Of a stretch of 64,000 nt of DNA, positions 54,453 through 63,494 are shown in pieces. A program made the translations under genes and the position numbers. The DNA lies in NCBI RefSeq assembly GCF_025370105.1, contig NZ_JANQBK010000008.1, positions 124,001-188,000 of the forward strand, in the 5' to 3' direction. The notes under the pieces were generated by a model. It was not told where the DNA came from, ran no database searches, and saw only the letters and a list, made by a program, of their open reading frames with translations. How positions within the stretch are numbered: the stretch's first letter is position 1; every line of letters starts with the position of its first letter. The stretch comes from Sphingomonas hylomeconis. Lineage in GTDB: Bacteria > Pseudomonadota > Alphaproteobacteria > Sphingomonadales > Sphingomonadaceae.

Positions 54453-55598
54453 ATGATCGCCCGCCGCCACTTGCTCTCCGCCGCCGCGCTCGGCGCCGGT
54501 GCGCTGTTCGTTTCCCCCGGCATCGCGCTGGCCACTGCGGCAACCGAGCGCCGCTTCGTGTTCATCATCCAGCGCGGCGCGGCGGACGGGCTGGACGTGC
54601 TGCGCCCGACCGGCGACCCGGCGTTTGCCGGCTTGCGCGCCAGGCTGATCGGCGAGACGCCGGGGATCAAGCTCGATGCGATGTTCAGCCTGCATCCCGC
54701 GCTGGTCGAGATCGGCAAGATGTACGCGCGGCAACAGGCGCTGTTCGTCCATGCCGTCGCCTCGCCGTATCGCGATCGTTCGCATTTCGACGGGCAGAAC
54801 GTGCTCGAGACAGGCGGCGCGCAACCCTATGTCGTGCGCGACGGCTGGCTCAACCGGCTGGTCGCGATGCTGCCGCGCGCCAGCGACGACGCGATCGCGA
54901 TCGCCGCGACCGTGCCCACCGCGCTGCGCGGATCGGTGCAGGTCGCCTCCTATGCGCCCTCCGCGCTGCCGCATGCCGCGGACGATCTGATGACGCGCGT
55001 CACCGCCTTGTACGAGGCCGATCCGCAGCTGCATCCGCTCTGGGCATCGGCGCTCGAAACCAGGGGTCTGGCCACCGACGTCGGTGCGCGGCAGGATCCG
55101 GCAAGCCTCGGCACGCTGACCGCCGGCTTCCTGACCAAGCCGAACGGCCCGCGCATCGCGATGCTCGAGACCCTCGGCTGGGACACGCACAATGCGCAGG
55201 CCGGGCGGCTGGCCAACCAGCTCAGGAATCTCGACGCGATGCTCGCCGCGCTGCGCGACGGGCTCGGCGCGGCATGGGCGACCACCACGGTGCTGGTGGC
55301 GACCGAGTTCGGCCGCACCGTGGCGGTGAACGGCACGGGCGGAACCGATCACGGCACCGGATCGGTCGCGATGCTGCTCGGCGGCGCGGTGCAGGGCGGG
55401 CGCGTCGTCGCGGACTGGCCCGGGCTGGCGCCCGGCCGGCTCTACGACGCCCGCGACCTGCGGCCGACCGCCGCGCTCGACGCGCTGATCGCCGGTGCGG
55501 CGGCGGAAAGCCTGGGGCTCGATCCGGCGCGCGTCGGGCGGACGCTGTTCGCCAAGAGTGGCGCGGTCACGCCGATCACCGGATTGATCCGCAGCTGA
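54453..55598 (+). CDS. DUF1501 family protein with Tat-like signal
   Basis: A 381-residue DUF1501 protein (sulfatase/alkaline-phosphatase-like fold). The N-terminus MIARRHLLSAAALGAGALF has a twin-arginine-like pair and a hydrophobic core, suggesting Tat export. Later motifs are GLDVLRP, SPYRDRSHFDGQNVLETG and TEFGRTVAVNGTGGTDHG. It is the constant partner of DUF1800. The substrate and activity are not established. Confidence 0.92.
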   Translation: MIARRHLLSAAALGAGALFVSPGIALATAATERRFVFIIQRGAADGLDVLRPTGDPAFAGLRARLIGETPGIKLDAMFSLHPALVEIGKMYARQQALFVHAVASPYRDRSHFDGQNVLETGGAQPYVVRDGWLNRLVAMLPRASDDAIAIAATVPTALRGSVQVASYAPSALPHAADDLMTRVTALYEADPQLHPLWASALETRGLATDVGARQDPASLGTLTAGFLTKPNGPRIAMLETLGWDTHNAQAGRLANQLRNLDAMLAALRDGLGAAWATTTVLVATEFGRTVAVNGTGGTDHGTGSVAMLLGGAVQGGRVVADWPGLAPGRLYDARDLRPTAALDALIAGAAAESLGLDPARVGRTLFAKSGAVTPITGLIRS

Positions 55599-55643
55599 CC
55601 GCCCGTTGTGGCGCCTGCGCGGCGGAGCGACACCCGGCGTCGG

Positions 55644-56279
55644 CTAGGCGTCGATCCCCGCCGCATCGACCGTGCACAGCACCGCATCGACCATTCGCAT
55701 GATCACGGCGCGCGCGGCGTCGCGATCGAGATCCTCATCCTCGCGCAAGCGCCGCCAGCAATGGAAACTCAGTGCTAGGTGCAGCGCGATGGCGAGCGGC
55801 TGGTCGGCCTTCACCGCATCGGGCAGGATCGCCGCCAACGTCGTCCATTCGAGCTTCAGCTGGCGGCGATAGTCCTTCATCAACACGTCGGAATTGAACC
55901 GCCGCAGATCGGCGGCGGCACGGAACGGCAGCAATTCCTCGTAGATCTTCCAGCGCCGGTCGGCGATCTCGCGCACCCGGCCCTGCCAGTCGGTCGCTTC
56001 GAGCGGACGGATCAGGATCGGCATGACGCGATCCTCGACCCGCTCGCTCACCTCGCGGTAGATTTCCTCCATATCGCCGAACTGGCGAAACACGGTGCGC
56101 TGGCCGACTCCGGCGAACACCGCGACCTGATCGGCAGTGGGCGACAGATTGCCGTTCTGGATCAGTTCCACCATGGCATCGATGATCGCCGCGCGACTGG
56201 CCTTGCTTCGTTCGCGCCGGCCGTCCGGCGCCGCATCGGCGCTGGGCGTGATCCGCTTGATCGATCGTGGTTTTGCCAT
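55644..56279 (-). CDS. TetR-family transcriptional regulator
   Basis: A 211-residue TetR-type regulator. The DNA-binding domain contains SPTADQVAVFAGVGQRTVFRQFGDMEEIY, and a C-terminal helical ligand domain follows. It is convergent with the DUF1501 gene and divergent from the Cys-rich protein gene. Because GACAC-N5-GTGCC-type palindromes recur upstream of the genes to the right, this regulator is a candidate for binding them, but that is inference. Confidence 0.9.
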   Translation of the reverse strand: MAKPRSIKRITPSADAAPDGRRERSKASRAAIIDAMVELIQNGNLSPTADQVAVFAGVGQRTVFRQFGDMEEIYREVSERVEDRVMPILIRPLEATDWQGRVREIADRRWKIYEELLPFRAAADLRRFNSDVLMKDYRRQLKLEWTTLAAILPDAVKADQPLAIALHLALSFHCWRRLREDEDLDRDAARAVIMRMVDAVLCTVDAAGIDA

Positions 56280-56388
56280 GCCATCTTTGTCCCAGGCGCC
56301 AGGGTCCGCGCCGATGCGCCTTACCTAGTTGGGGACGCCCTGCCCAAATATTTTCTTGATAAGGATTGTTCCAGCCCCCGAATCATTT

Positions 56389-56403
56389 GACAGCATCACT
56401 GCC
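56389..56403. promoter_or_regulatory. GACAG-N5-CTGCC palindrome
   Basis: GACAGCATCACTGCC has the same length and spacing as the GACAC-N5-GTGCC sites found further right, with a symmetric C-to-G change in both arms. It lies between the TetR gene and the Cys-rich gene. It may be an autoregulatory site or chance. Confidence 0.35.
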
Positions 56404-56452
56404 GATTAATACGCATATCGAGCAGCCAACAGATATATCGGAGAAGACGTTC

Positions 56453-56695
56453 ATGCGACCGATCGATATCCCGCTCGCCTCCCTGGCCCTGATCGGTCTG
56501 GCGCACGCCTCGGCCGCCGCGGCCGGGCCCACCGTACGCCAGGCGTGCATGCCCGAAATCCGGCAGCTGTGCGCCGTCGAGCTCGCCGCACGCAACCGCG
56601 ACCGGGTCAAATCCTGCCTGATGAGCAACAAGGATCGATTGTCCGAAAATTGCCGCGCGGCGATCGCGGAAAGGCAGGACGCGAAGAAGGAATAG
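56453..56695 (+). CDS. Small secreted cysteine-rich-repeat protein
   Basis: An 80-residue exported protein. ATG 56453 opens a signal peptide (RPIDIPLASLALIGLAHASA). The mature part has one GLG1/cysteine-rich-repeat unit with four cysteines: ACMPEIRQLCAVELAARNRD, then VKSCLM and LSENCRAAI. Two disulfides are expected. The role is unknown. It is divergent from the TetR gene. Confidence 0.85.
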   Translation: MRPIDIPLASLALIGLAHASAAAAGPTVRQACMPEIRQLCAVELAARNRDRVKSCLMSNKDRLSENCRAAIAERQDAKKE

Positions 56696-56705
56696 CGCGG
56701 CGCAC

Positions 56706-57137
56706 CTATGCCGCGCCGGTCGCGCCGGAATGCGGGCGCCGGGCGCACTCAGCGGTCCGTTCCCCGATCGCGAATTGTCGATAAGCCAGGGCCAGAATCA
56801 CGATCATCGCAAATTCCGCCGCCATCGGGGTGACTGTCGTCGCAACCATGCCGTCCATCGCCACCCCGATCGACCGGCCGCCGAGCGCGATTCCCAGCAA
56901 GAGCAACGGCACGCGTAGCGGCGCGCGCCGGGCCTGCCATGCGCCGATGAACGCAAACAAGCCGCCGCACAGAAAGAAGGCGGAGAAATCGGCACGGAGC
57001 GTCGCGATCCCCTGCACGCCGTTCGGCATCACATTGAACGACGGGGCAATGCGCACCGGCGCGAGCAGGAAGACGAGCCCGAGCGCGAGATTGAACGCCG
57101 CGACGACGAACACCAGGATGCGCAGCAGCAATGTCAT
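56706..57137 (-). CDS. DUF4345-like small membrane protein
   Basis: A 143-residue protein with four hydrophobic segments (LLRILVFVVAAFNLALGLVF; TLRADFSAFFLCGGLFAFIG; VPLLLLGIALGGRSIG; EFAMIVILALAYRQF), matching the DUF4345 layout. No catalytic motif is visible. ATG 57137 follows GGGGAA. It is divergent from the MBL-fold/sulfatase operon, with a GACAC-N5-GTGCC palindrome between them, so both may be co-regulated. Confidence 0.82.
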   Translation of the reverse strand: MTLLLRILVFVVAAFNLALGLVFLLAPVRIAPSFNVMPNGVQGIATLRADFSAFFLCGGLFAFIGAWQARRAPLRVPLLLLGIALGGRSIGVAMDGMVATTVTPMAAEFAMIVILALAYRQFAIGERTAECARRPHSGATGAA

Positions 57138-57197
57138 CGTGGTTCCCCTGTAACACCCGGCAGCCGCTCGCTGGCGCCGACATGCGAACAATGTTAT

Positions 57198-57212
57198 GAC
57201 ACTTCGAGTGCC
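57198..57212. promoter_or_regulatory. GACAC-N5-GTGCC palindrome, site 1
   Basis: GACACTTCGAGTGCC lies between the divergent DUF4345 and MBL-fold genes, 25 bases before the ATG at 57237. It matches sites at 62123-62137 and 63495-63509 in sequence and spacing. Confidence 0.6.
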
Positions 57213-57236
57213 GACACAATGGCAGGAGCGCATTGC

Positions 57237-58322
57237 ATGAGGCGGGGCAAGCGACGCATCGTTGCGGCGGCTGTGGTTCTCACGGCCGCCCTCTGCTTCG
57301 GCCTCGTCAAAGCGTTCCAGCCGCAACTCGGCGCAATGCTGCTCGAGCGGATGGTCGATCGGCGCGTCGGGCGCGACGTGCTGGCGGATCTGCCGGACGG
57401 CCTGCACGTCCTGCTCTGCGGCACCGGCTCGCCGCTACCAGATCCGACCCGCGCCGAGGCTTGTACCGCCGTGCTTGCCGGCCGCCACCTGTTCGTCGTC
57501 GATGCCGGTGACGGCGGCGCGCGCAAACTCGCACTGATGGGCGTGCCGCTGGGACGGATCGAGCGCGTCTTCCTCACCCATTTCCATTCCGACCATATCG
57601 ACGGGCTCGGCCCGCTGATGCTGATGCGCTGGACCGGCAGCGCCGCGACAGCCCCGCTGCCGGTCGCCGGCCCGCCCGGCGTCGCGGCGATCGTCGCCGG
57701 TTTCAATGCGGCTTATGCCACCGACAATCGTTACCGTATCGCCCATCACGGCGCCGACATTGTCCCGCCCAGCGGCGCCGGAGCGATTGCGCGGCCGTTC
57801 GCGCTGCCGGCGGACGATGCCGCGCTGGTCTACCAGCGCGACGGCGTCTCGGTCACCGCCATCCGGGTGAACCATGCGCCGGTCGCGCCCGCCGTCGGCT
57901 ATCGCTTCACCTATCGCGGCAGATCGGTAACGCTGAGCGGCGATACGACCTGGTCGCCCGCGCTGGTGCGTGCGGCCCGCGGCAGCGACCTGCTCGTGCA
58001 CGAAGCGCTCCAGCCCAGGCTGCTCGTGCGGCTGACCGATCGACTTGCCGTGACAGGGCAGGCCAATACCGCGCAGATCACGCGTGACATCCGCAACTAT
58101 CACGCCACGCCCGAACAGGCAGCCGATACTGCCCGGCGCGCGGGCGTGCGGCATCTGGTGCTCAATCACATCGTCCCGCCAATGCCGCTCGGTTTCGCCT
58201 ATCCCGCCTTTCTGGGCGATGCGCACCGTCATTTCCCCGGCCCGATTACTGTCGGCGAGGATGGCATGCTGTTCAGCCTTCCGGCCGGCAGCACGACGAT
58301 CACCCGGAAAGCGCTGCTGTGA
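57237..58322 (+). CDS. Metallo-beta-lactamase-fold hydrolase
   Basis: A 361-residue MBL-fold protein with an N-terminal hydrophobic anchor or signal (RRIVAAAVVLTAALCFGLVKA). The metal-binding motif is FLTHFHSDHIDG; further ligands lie in LSGDTTW and LNHIVPP. The order resembles RNase Z/arylsulfatase-like MBL enzymes, but the N-terminal export segment argues for a periplasmic hydrolase. ATG 57237 is favoured by AGGAG upstream; an earlier ATG at 57219 exists. It overlaps the sulfatase gene by four bases. Confidence 0.88.
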   Translation: MRRGKRRIVAAAVVLTAALCFGLVKAFQPQLGAMLLERMVDRRVGRDVLADLPDGLHVLLCGTGSPLPDPTRAEACTAVLAGRHLFVVDAGDGGARKLALMGVPLGRIERVFLTHFHSDHIDGLGPLMLMRWTGSAATAPLPVAGPPGVAAIVAGFNAAYATDNRYRIAHHGADIVPPSGAGAIARPFALPADDAALVYQRDGVSVTAIRVNHAPVAPAVGYRFTYRGRSVTLSGDTTWSPALVRAARGSDLLVHEALQPRLLVRLTDRLAVTGQANTAQITRDIRNYHATPEQAADTARRAGVRHLVLNHIVPPMPLGFAYPAFLGDAHRHFPGPITVGEDGMLFSLPAGSTTITRKALL

Positions 58323-60094
58323 ACCGCGGCGTCCGATGCGCGCTGCTGCTCGCGGCGCTGTCCGCCGCCGCCCCGGTTGCAGGCGACCCCCGCCCCGCCC
58401 CACCGACCCGGCCGAATATCGTCGTGCTGCTCGTCGACGATTGGGGATTCAGCGACGTCGGCGCGTTCGGCAGCGAGATCCGTACCCCCCATATCGATGC
58501 GCTGGCGGCGCGCGGCGTGCGCTTCACCAACTTCCATGTCGCCGGGTCCTGCTCGCCGACGCGCGCCATGCTGCAGACGGGGGTGCGCAACCACCGCGCC
58601 GGCCTCGGCAACATGCCCGAGACGATCCCGGCCGAGCATGTCGGCAAGCCAGGCTATGACACCGTCCTCAACGACCGCGTCGTCACGCTCGCGCAAGTGC
58701 TGCGCGATCAGGGCTATCACACCTATTTCACCGGCAAATGGCACCTTGGCAAGACGCCAGCCAAGCTGCCGCACGCGCGCGGCTACGACCGTGCGTTCGC
58801 GCTGGCCGATGCCGGTGCCGACAATTTCGAGCAGAAGCCGATCATCGGACTGAATGACAAGGCCGACTGGAGCGAGAACGGCCGCCCGGCCGCGCTCCCC
58901 GCCGATTATTATTCCTCGACCTTCATCGTCGACAAGGCGATCGCCTATATCGACAGCGGCGCGCGCGGGCGCCCGTTCTTTGCCTCGATCAACTTTCTCG
59001 CCAATCACATCCCGGTGCAGGCGCCCGACGCCGATCTCGCGCGCTACCGCGACCATTATCGCGCCGGCTGGGACGCGACGCGCCGCGCCCGGCGCGCGCG
59101 GGCGATCGCGCTCGGGATCGTCCCCGACGGGAGCGCGATGGTCCGGATGGGAACGACCACGGCGTGGCCAGCGTCGCCCGAGGCGGCTACCGCAATGAGC
59201 GCCTATGCCGCGATGGCCGATGCGGCGGACCGCGAGATCGGCCGGTTGGTCGCGCATCTCAGGGCGATCGGCGCCTACAACAACACGATCTTCGTGTTCC
59301 TGTCGGACAACGGCCCCGAGCCGACCAACCCGCGTAACCGCCTGCTCAACCGCCTGTACCTCGGTGCCCATTACGATTTCACACCCGCTCGCGCCGGGCA
59401 GCGCGGCACGTTGACCGCGATCGGCCCGAGCTGGGCGAGCGCCGCCGCCGCCCCCTTGCGCGGCTACAAATTCACCGCCGACGAGGGCGGACTGCGCGTT
59501 CCCCTGGTGCTGGCCTGGCCGGGCAACCCGGCGATCGCCGCCGGGCATATCGCCAGCGCCTATACCGACGTCACCGATGTCGCGCCAACGCTGCTCGCGC
59601 TGGCCGGCCTGGCGCCGCCGCGCGCGCGCTATCGCGGCCGCGCGGTCGAACCGATGACCGGTGCCAGCCTCGTCCCGCTACTCGAGCGCAAGGCGGCGCA
59701 GGTCCACCCCGACGACCAGCCGATCGGCTACGAACTGTCGGGCAACGCGGCCTTGTTCAAGGGCCGCTACAAGCTGGTCAAGAACCTCCCGCCGACCGGT
59801 GACGGCAACTGGCGGCTGTACGACATCGTCGCCGATCCCGGCGAGACGCGCGACCTGACCGCTCGCGATCCGGCGCGCGCGCGCGCGATGCGCGCCGATT
59901 ATGCCGTCTTTGCCCGACGCGACGGCGTGCTGCCGATGCCCCCCGGCTATACCGCGGACGAGCAGATCAATGCCAACGCCTTCGCCACCGTCGCCCTGCC
60001 GCAATTGAAGCGCGCCGCGGCGATAACCGCGCTGTCACTACTGCTGGTGATCGGCTGGCTCGTCTGGCGGCGCGCGCGTGCGGAGCGGCGATAA
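58319..60094 (+). CDS. Cys-type sulfatase with C-terminal membrane helix
   Basis: A 591-residue arylsulfatase-family enzyme. A signal peptide (~1-22) is followed by VVLLVDDWGFSD (metal-binding Asp pair) and the formylglycine motif GSCSPTRAM, C78-S-P-T-R, which is the Cys form that needs FGE. GKWHLGK and VFLSDNGPEP are other active-site segments. Unusually, the C-terminus has a hydrophobic helix (AAITALSLLLVIGWLVW) followed by a basic tail, so the enzyme may be anchored by its C-terminus. It is coupled (ATGA) to the MBL gene; an FGE gene is 2 kb away. Confidence 0.95.
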   Translation: MNRGVRCALLLAALSAAAPVAGDPRPAPPTRPNIVVLLVDDWGFSDVGAFGSEIRTPHIDALAARGVRFTNFHVAGSCSPTRAMLQTGVRNHRAGLGNMPETIPAEHVGKPGYDTVLNDRVVTLAQVLRDQGYHTYFTGKWHLGKTPAKLPHARGYDRAFALADAGADNFEQKPIIGLNDKADWSENGRPAALPADYYSSTFIVDKAIAYIDSGARGRPFFASINFLANHIPVQAPDADLARYRDHYRAGWDATRRARRARAIALGIVPDGSAMVRMGTTTAWPASPEAATAMSAYAAMADAADREIGRLVAHLRAIGAYNNTIFVFLSDNGPEPTNPRNRLLNRLYLGAHYDFTPARAGQRGTLTAIGPSWASAAAAPLRGYKFTADEGGLRVPLVLAWPGNPAIAAGHIASAYTDVTDVAPTLLALAGLAPPRARYRGRAVEPMTGASLVPLLERKAAQVHPDDQPIGYELSGNAALFKGRYKLVKNLPPTGDGNWRLYDIVADPGETRDLTARDPARARAMRADYAVFARRDGVLPMPPGYTADEQINANAFATVALPQLKRAAAITALSLLLVIGWLVWRRARAERR

Positions 60095-60136
60095 GCGGCG
60101 AGCGCGGCGGCTGGCGGCGCACGATGGCAGCGACGA

Positions 60137-60787
60137 TCAGCGGCGCGCCAGCCCCTTTTGGCGCATGCGCCATTGCAGTTGATCGAACCGATCCTGCCCG
60201 AAGAACGGCTCACCCTCGAACACCATCAGCGGGACGCCGTAATGGCCGCCGACGCGTTGCGCCGCTTGGTTGGCGATGATCGCCGCATCGAGCCGGTCGC
60301 GCTCGGCGGCGACGACCGAATCCATTTCGGCCAGGTCGAGCCCGGCGCTCCCGACAGCGCGCGCGAGGTGATCCCCCGCGTGCCAGCCATCGACCGAACC
60401 GTCCCATAACAGCCGGCTGACCGCATCGAGAAAGGCGAGCCCGCGCCCGCGCTCCGCTGCGAGCTGCCCCAGCTGGCTGAGGCGGTAGATATAGGGCTGC
60501 TCGGCCGGATAGGTGCGCGTGGCGAAATCCATCACCACGGGATCGGGCACCGGCCAGCGGACCGGTATGCCGAGATAGGCGCCGCTGCGCGCCACGTCGC
60601 GCAGCAGATAGCCGAACCACAGCGGATCGACGTGCGCGAAGAAATCGGCCTGCCGCACCGCGATCGGATAGACCACGCGGACGGCGCAGCGCACGTCGTA
60701 TTCCGCCTCCAACGCTACCAGACGCTGCGTCACCAGATACGAATAAGGCGAGCGGAACGACCAGTAGAGATCGTAAGCCAGCGTCAC
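60137..60787 (-). CDS. DsbA-fold isomerase (2-hydroxychromene-2-carboxylate isomerase family)
   Basis: A 216-residue kappa-GST-like/HCCA isomerase protein. The N-terminal SFRSPYSYL supplies the conserved Ser, and GVPLMVFEGEPFFGQDR is the thioredoxin-fold cis-Pro region. Relatives isomerise naphthalene-pathway intermediates with glutathione, although the present substrate is unknown. The start is GTG 60787, overlapping the upstream DUF1330 gene by GTGA. It is the third gene of the haloalkane-dehalogenase operon. Confidence 0.88.
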   Translation of the reverse strand: MTLAYDLYWSFRSPYSYLVTQRLVALEAEYDVRCAVRVVYPIAVRQADFFAHVDPLWFGYLLRDVARSGAYLGIPVRWPVPDPVVMDFATRTYPAEQPYIYRLSQLGQLAAERGRGLAFLDAVSRLLWDGSVDGWHAGDHLARAVGSAGLDLAEMDSVVAAERDRLDAAIIANQAAQRVGGHYGVPLMVFEGEPFFGQDRFDQLQWRMRQKGLARR

Positions 60788-61194
60788 GGCAGCGGCGCCT
60801 GCGTCTTGATATTGAGCTGCCCCGCCAGTCCCGCGAGGCGATGGACGGCGATCGCCTGATAATCGGGATGCTCGACCATCGCGCGCATCGCCGCGAGCGA
60901 GGGATAATGCGCCAGCGCGACCATGTCCCACAATTCACCGACCTCGCCGATCAGCAGCCCGGTGACGGCACCGGCATGGCCCGGCCGCGCGCCGACCCGC
61001 GCAAGCTCCGCGCGCACCGCGACGGCATAGCGCATATAGGCTTCGGCGCCGGTCAGATGCGCATCGCGGCCATCGGGATAGTCGGCCTTTGCCTTGAACT
61101 TCAGGAGGTTGATCATCACGAACGGCCCCTCGGGGGCGCCGAAGAAATCGGTCACCTGCTGCGCGCTCGGCAGCACGGCGTTGACGACGTTCAT
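60784..61194 (-). CDS. DUF1330-like dimeric alpha/beta-barrel protein
   Basis: A 136-residue protein of the ferredoxin-like DUF1330/EthD type. Conserved [16 protein letters not shown] and [20 protein letters not shown] match the two repeats of the fold. Proteins of this kind are small oxygenases or binding proteins. It is coupled at both ends (ATGA, GTGA) to the dehalogenase and isomerase genes. Confidence 0.88.
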   Translation of the reverse strand: MNVVNAVLPSAQQVTDFFGAPEGPFVMINLLKFKAKADYPDGRDAHLTGAEAYMRYAVAVRAELARVGARPGHAGAVTGLLIGEVGELWDMVALAHYPSLAAMRAMVEHPDYQAIAVHRLAGLAGQLNIKTQAPLP

Positions 61195-62105
61195 GCGGTG
61201 GCTCCCGTTGCGGCAATGAAGGACAGGATCAGCGAAACGATCTCCTCGGGCTTGTCTTCCTGCAGGAAATGCCCGGCATCGGCGATCGTCACATGCGGCT
61301 GGCCGGCGGCACCGGGGATGCGATGCTGGAACGGGCGATCACCGCCCGCGGTGACTGGGTCGCGATCGCTGAAGCAGGTCAGCACCGGCCTGCCAAAGGT
61401 CTCGAGCACCGCCCAGGCCGCCTTGTTCTCGGCGACCGACGGATGATCGGGCGTGATCGGCACCAGCGCCGGGAACTGCCGCGCGCCAGCCTTGTAGCGA
61501 TCGTCGGGAAACGGCGCGTCATAGGCGGCGATCTCCGCGGCGCTCAGACCGCGCACCGTGCCGCCGCTGACGATATGGCCGATCGGAAAGGTCGGGCTCG
61601 ACTGGCTGAACGCGAGCCAGGCGTCGAACCCATCGCTGCTGCCCTCGCCGGTCGGCAGCCCGGTATTGGCGATCACCAGCCGGGCGAAGCGATCGGGTCG
61701 TTCGGCGACCAGCCGCAACCCGATCAGCCCGCCCCAATCCTGGCAAAACAAGGTGATGTCGCGCAGATCGAGCGCCTCGAGCCACGCCAGCATCCAGTCG
61801 ACATGGCGCTCGTAGCTATAATCCTCGCGGGCGGCGGGCTTGTCTGATTTGCCGAAGCCGATCAGATCCGGTGCAACCACGCGGTGCCCCGCCGCAACCA
61901 ACGGCGCGACGAAGCTGCGATAGAGATAGGACCAACTCGGTTCGCCGTGCAGCAGCAGCACTGGTGCGGCATCGCGCGGCCCCTCGTCGATCGCGTGGAT
62001 ACGCAGTTCGCCGCCATTGCCCGACGGAACGAGCGTGTAATGTGGGGCAAAGCGGTAATCGGCCAGATCGTCGAACCGCTCGTCCGGGGTACGCAACACC
62101 TGCAT
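61191..62105 (-). CDS. Haloalkane dehalogenase-like alpha/beta hydrolase
   Basis: A 304-residue alpha/beta hydrolase of the haloalkane dehalogenase type. The oxyanion segment [10 protein letters not shown] (~51-60), the nucleophile elbow FCQDWGG with D123 and halide-binding W124, and ADAGHFLQE with the catalytic His are all present, closest in pattern to the DhlA/DmrA branch. It would hydrolyse a carbon-halogen bond or a related ester. ATG 62105 follows GGAGGTG. A palindrome 18-32 bases upstream links it to the SCP2 and MBL/sulfatase genes. Confidence 0.92.
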   Translation of the reverse strand: MQVLRTPDERFDDLADYRFAPHYTLVPSGNGGELRIHAIDEGPRDAAPVLLLHGEPSWSYLYRSFVAPLVAAGHRVVAPDLIGFGKSDKPAAREDYSYERHVDWMLAWLEALDLRDITLFCQDWGGLIGLRLVAERPDRFARLVIANTGLPTGEGSSDGFDAWLAFSQSSPTFPIGHIVSGGTVRGLSAAEIAAYDAPFPDDRYKAGARQFPALVPITPDHPSVAENKAAWAVLETFGRPVLTCFSDRDPVTAGGDRPFQHRIPGAAGQPHVTIADAGHFLQEDKPEEIVSLILSFIAATGATA

Positions 62106-62122
62106 AGCACCTCCGTTCAATT

Positions 62123-62137
62123 GACACTCTCTGTGCC
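62123..62137. promoter_or_regulatory. GACAC-N5-GTGCC palindrome, site 2
   Basis: GACACTCTCTGTGCC sits just upstream of the ribosome site of the dehalogenase operon. Identical arms and spacing occur at 57198-57212, and a near match at 63495-63509. Its position would let a bound repressor block the promoter. Confidence 0.6.
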
Positions 62138-62154
62138 ATAATATTGCGACACGG

Positions 62155-63054
62155 TCAATCGGGTGGTGCGCGGCGATTGTCGACGAAGCGCACGCCGATA
62201 TGGTCGGTGCCGAGCCCGCGTTCCTGGAACTGCCGCGCCGCCGGGCGATAGCGCGCGCAGTAATTGGCGGCGCACAGATAGGATCCGCCTTTGATGACGC
62301 GCATGTCCGGCTGTGGTCCGCCCGGGCTGCGCGTCCATTCCCACACATTGCCGATCATGTCGTACAGGCCGTAGCGATTGGCCGGAAAGCAGCCGACCGG
62401 CGCGCGCCCGATATAGCCGTCAATGCCGAGATTGCGCCGTGGGAACACGCCCTGATAGACGTTGCCGATCGGCCCGCCGTCCGCAGCAACGGATTCGGGC
62501 AGCGTCGGGCGGCCGCCGCGCGCGGCATATTCCCACTGCGCTTCGCTCGGCAATTCCTTCCCCGCCCAGCGCGCGTAAGCGAGCGCATCGTCATAAGCGA
62601 TCTGCACCACGGGCACGCGCGCCTGCCCGGCGATCGTCTCGCTCGGGCCCGACGGGTGCCGCCACTGCGCGCCGATGGCCCAGCGCCACCAGCGTGGATC
62701 GGCCTCGTTCGGCACCGTAAATACGGCCGAGCCCGGAATGCGCATATCGGCCGGCGTCCCGGGTGCAACCGGCGGCGCGCGTTCGGCCAGCGTGCGGTAG
62801 CCCGTCGCGCGCACGAAACGCGCAAATTCCGCATTGGTCAGTTCGTGCGCGTCGATCCAGAAGCCCGGTACGGCCACCCTGCGTGGTGGGCCTTCCTCGG
62901 GATAGTGCGGATCCTCGCCGATCGTGAAGCGACCGGCCGGGATCCAGCGCATCGGCGCGCCGGCCGCGCCCGCACAGACCGACACGGGCGGGGCGGACGG
63001 CGACGGCTGGCACGCAGCGACCGGCAGCAGTAGCAGGATCGCCCGTCCTCGCAT
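62155..63054 (-). CDS. Formylglycine-generating enzyme (lipoprotein type)
   Basis: A 299-residue FGE/SUMF1-family protein. ATG 63054 has GGGGAGAGG upstream and gives a lipoprotein signal [16 protein letters not shown] with the lipobox Cys at 15. The FGE-sulfatase fold follows, including [11 protein letters not shown] and [17 protein letters not shown]. The copper-binding catalytic pair is kept: C261 and C266 in [17 protein letters not shown]. This predicts conversion of the sulfatase active-site Cys to formylglycine. An outer- or inner-membrane lipoprotein location is odd, since bacterial FGE is usually cytoplasmic. Confidence 0.92.
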   Translation of the reverse strand: MRGRAILLLLPVAACQPSPSAPPVSVCAGAAGAPMRWIPAGRFTIGEDPHYPEEGPPRRVAVPGFWIDAHELTNAEFARFVRATGYRTLAERAPPVAPGTPADMRIPGSAVFTVPNEADPRWWRWAIGAQWRHPSGPSETIAGQARVPVVQIAYDDALAYARWAGKELPSEAQWEYAARGGRPTLPESVAADGGPIGNVYQGVFPRRNLGIDGYIGRAPVGCFPANRYGLYDMIGNVWEWTRSPGGPQPDMRVIKGGSYLCAANYCARYRPAARQFQERGLGTDHIGVRFVDNRRAPPD

Positions 63055-63080
63055 GGCCTCTCCCCTTCGTGCTGCATGAA

Positions 63081-63099
63081 TTGGCATAGCGCGCGCCAC
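63081..63099. promoter_or_regulatory. TTGGC-N9-GCCAC operator-like site upstream of FGE
   Basis: TTGGCATAGCGCGCGCCAC lies 26 bases before the FGE start. A site with the same arms and spacing (TTGGC-N9-GCCAA, 63645-63663) precedes the second sulfatase. This suggests co-regulation of the maturase and a sulfatase. Confidence 0.5.
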
Positions 63100-63172
63100 A
63101 AGACAATCGCCGGCGACAGCCTGCCCGGCAAGCGGCCTCGCGCGTCAATCATGCCCGGAAGCCGGGGCGAGG

Positions 63173-63475
63173 TTACGGCTTGATCTTCGCCAATACGGTT
63201 TGGAGCTGCATCGCCGCGCCCATATCGCCCTGAACCTTCAATTTGCCCTGCATGAACGCCATGGTCCCGCTGAGCTTGCCATCGGCCATTGCCAGGAAGT
63301 TGGCGAACGACATCCGGACGGTGGCATCGGCGGGTGCGTCGTCGGCGCCCACGCGACGATCGACCCCATCGAGCAGGATATGGCCATCGCCACCGAAATC
63401 GAGCCGCACCCGCTTGCCCGGCACGACCGCCATCGCCTCGGCCATGATCCGCGTCACCGTTGCCACATCGCGCAT
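63173..63475 (-). CDS. SCP2 sterol-binding-domain protein
   Basis: A 100-residue single-domain SCP2 protein. The core is KRVRLDFGGDGHILLDG and ATVRMSFANFLAMADGKLSG, ending with the usual FMQGKLKVQGDM loop. Such domains bind sterols, fatty acyl-CoA or other lipids. ATG 63475 is preferred because GGAG stands seven bases upstream; GTG 63499 would place the start inside the palindrome at 63495-63509. The shared palindrome links it to the dehalogenase operon. Confidence 0.88.
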   Translation of the reverse strand: MRDVATVTRIMAEAMAVVPGKRVRLDFGGDGHILLDGVDRRVGADDAPADATVRMSFANFLAMADGKLSGTMAFMQGKLKVQGDMGAAMQLQTVLAKIKP

Positions 63476-63494
63476 CGCATCGCTCCGATCTATC

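Noticed and set aside
62121-62144. TTGACA ... TAATAT resembling a plus-strand promoter
   Set aside because: The spacing is only 12 bases and no plus-strand gene follows; the TGACAC part is better explained by the shared palindrome.
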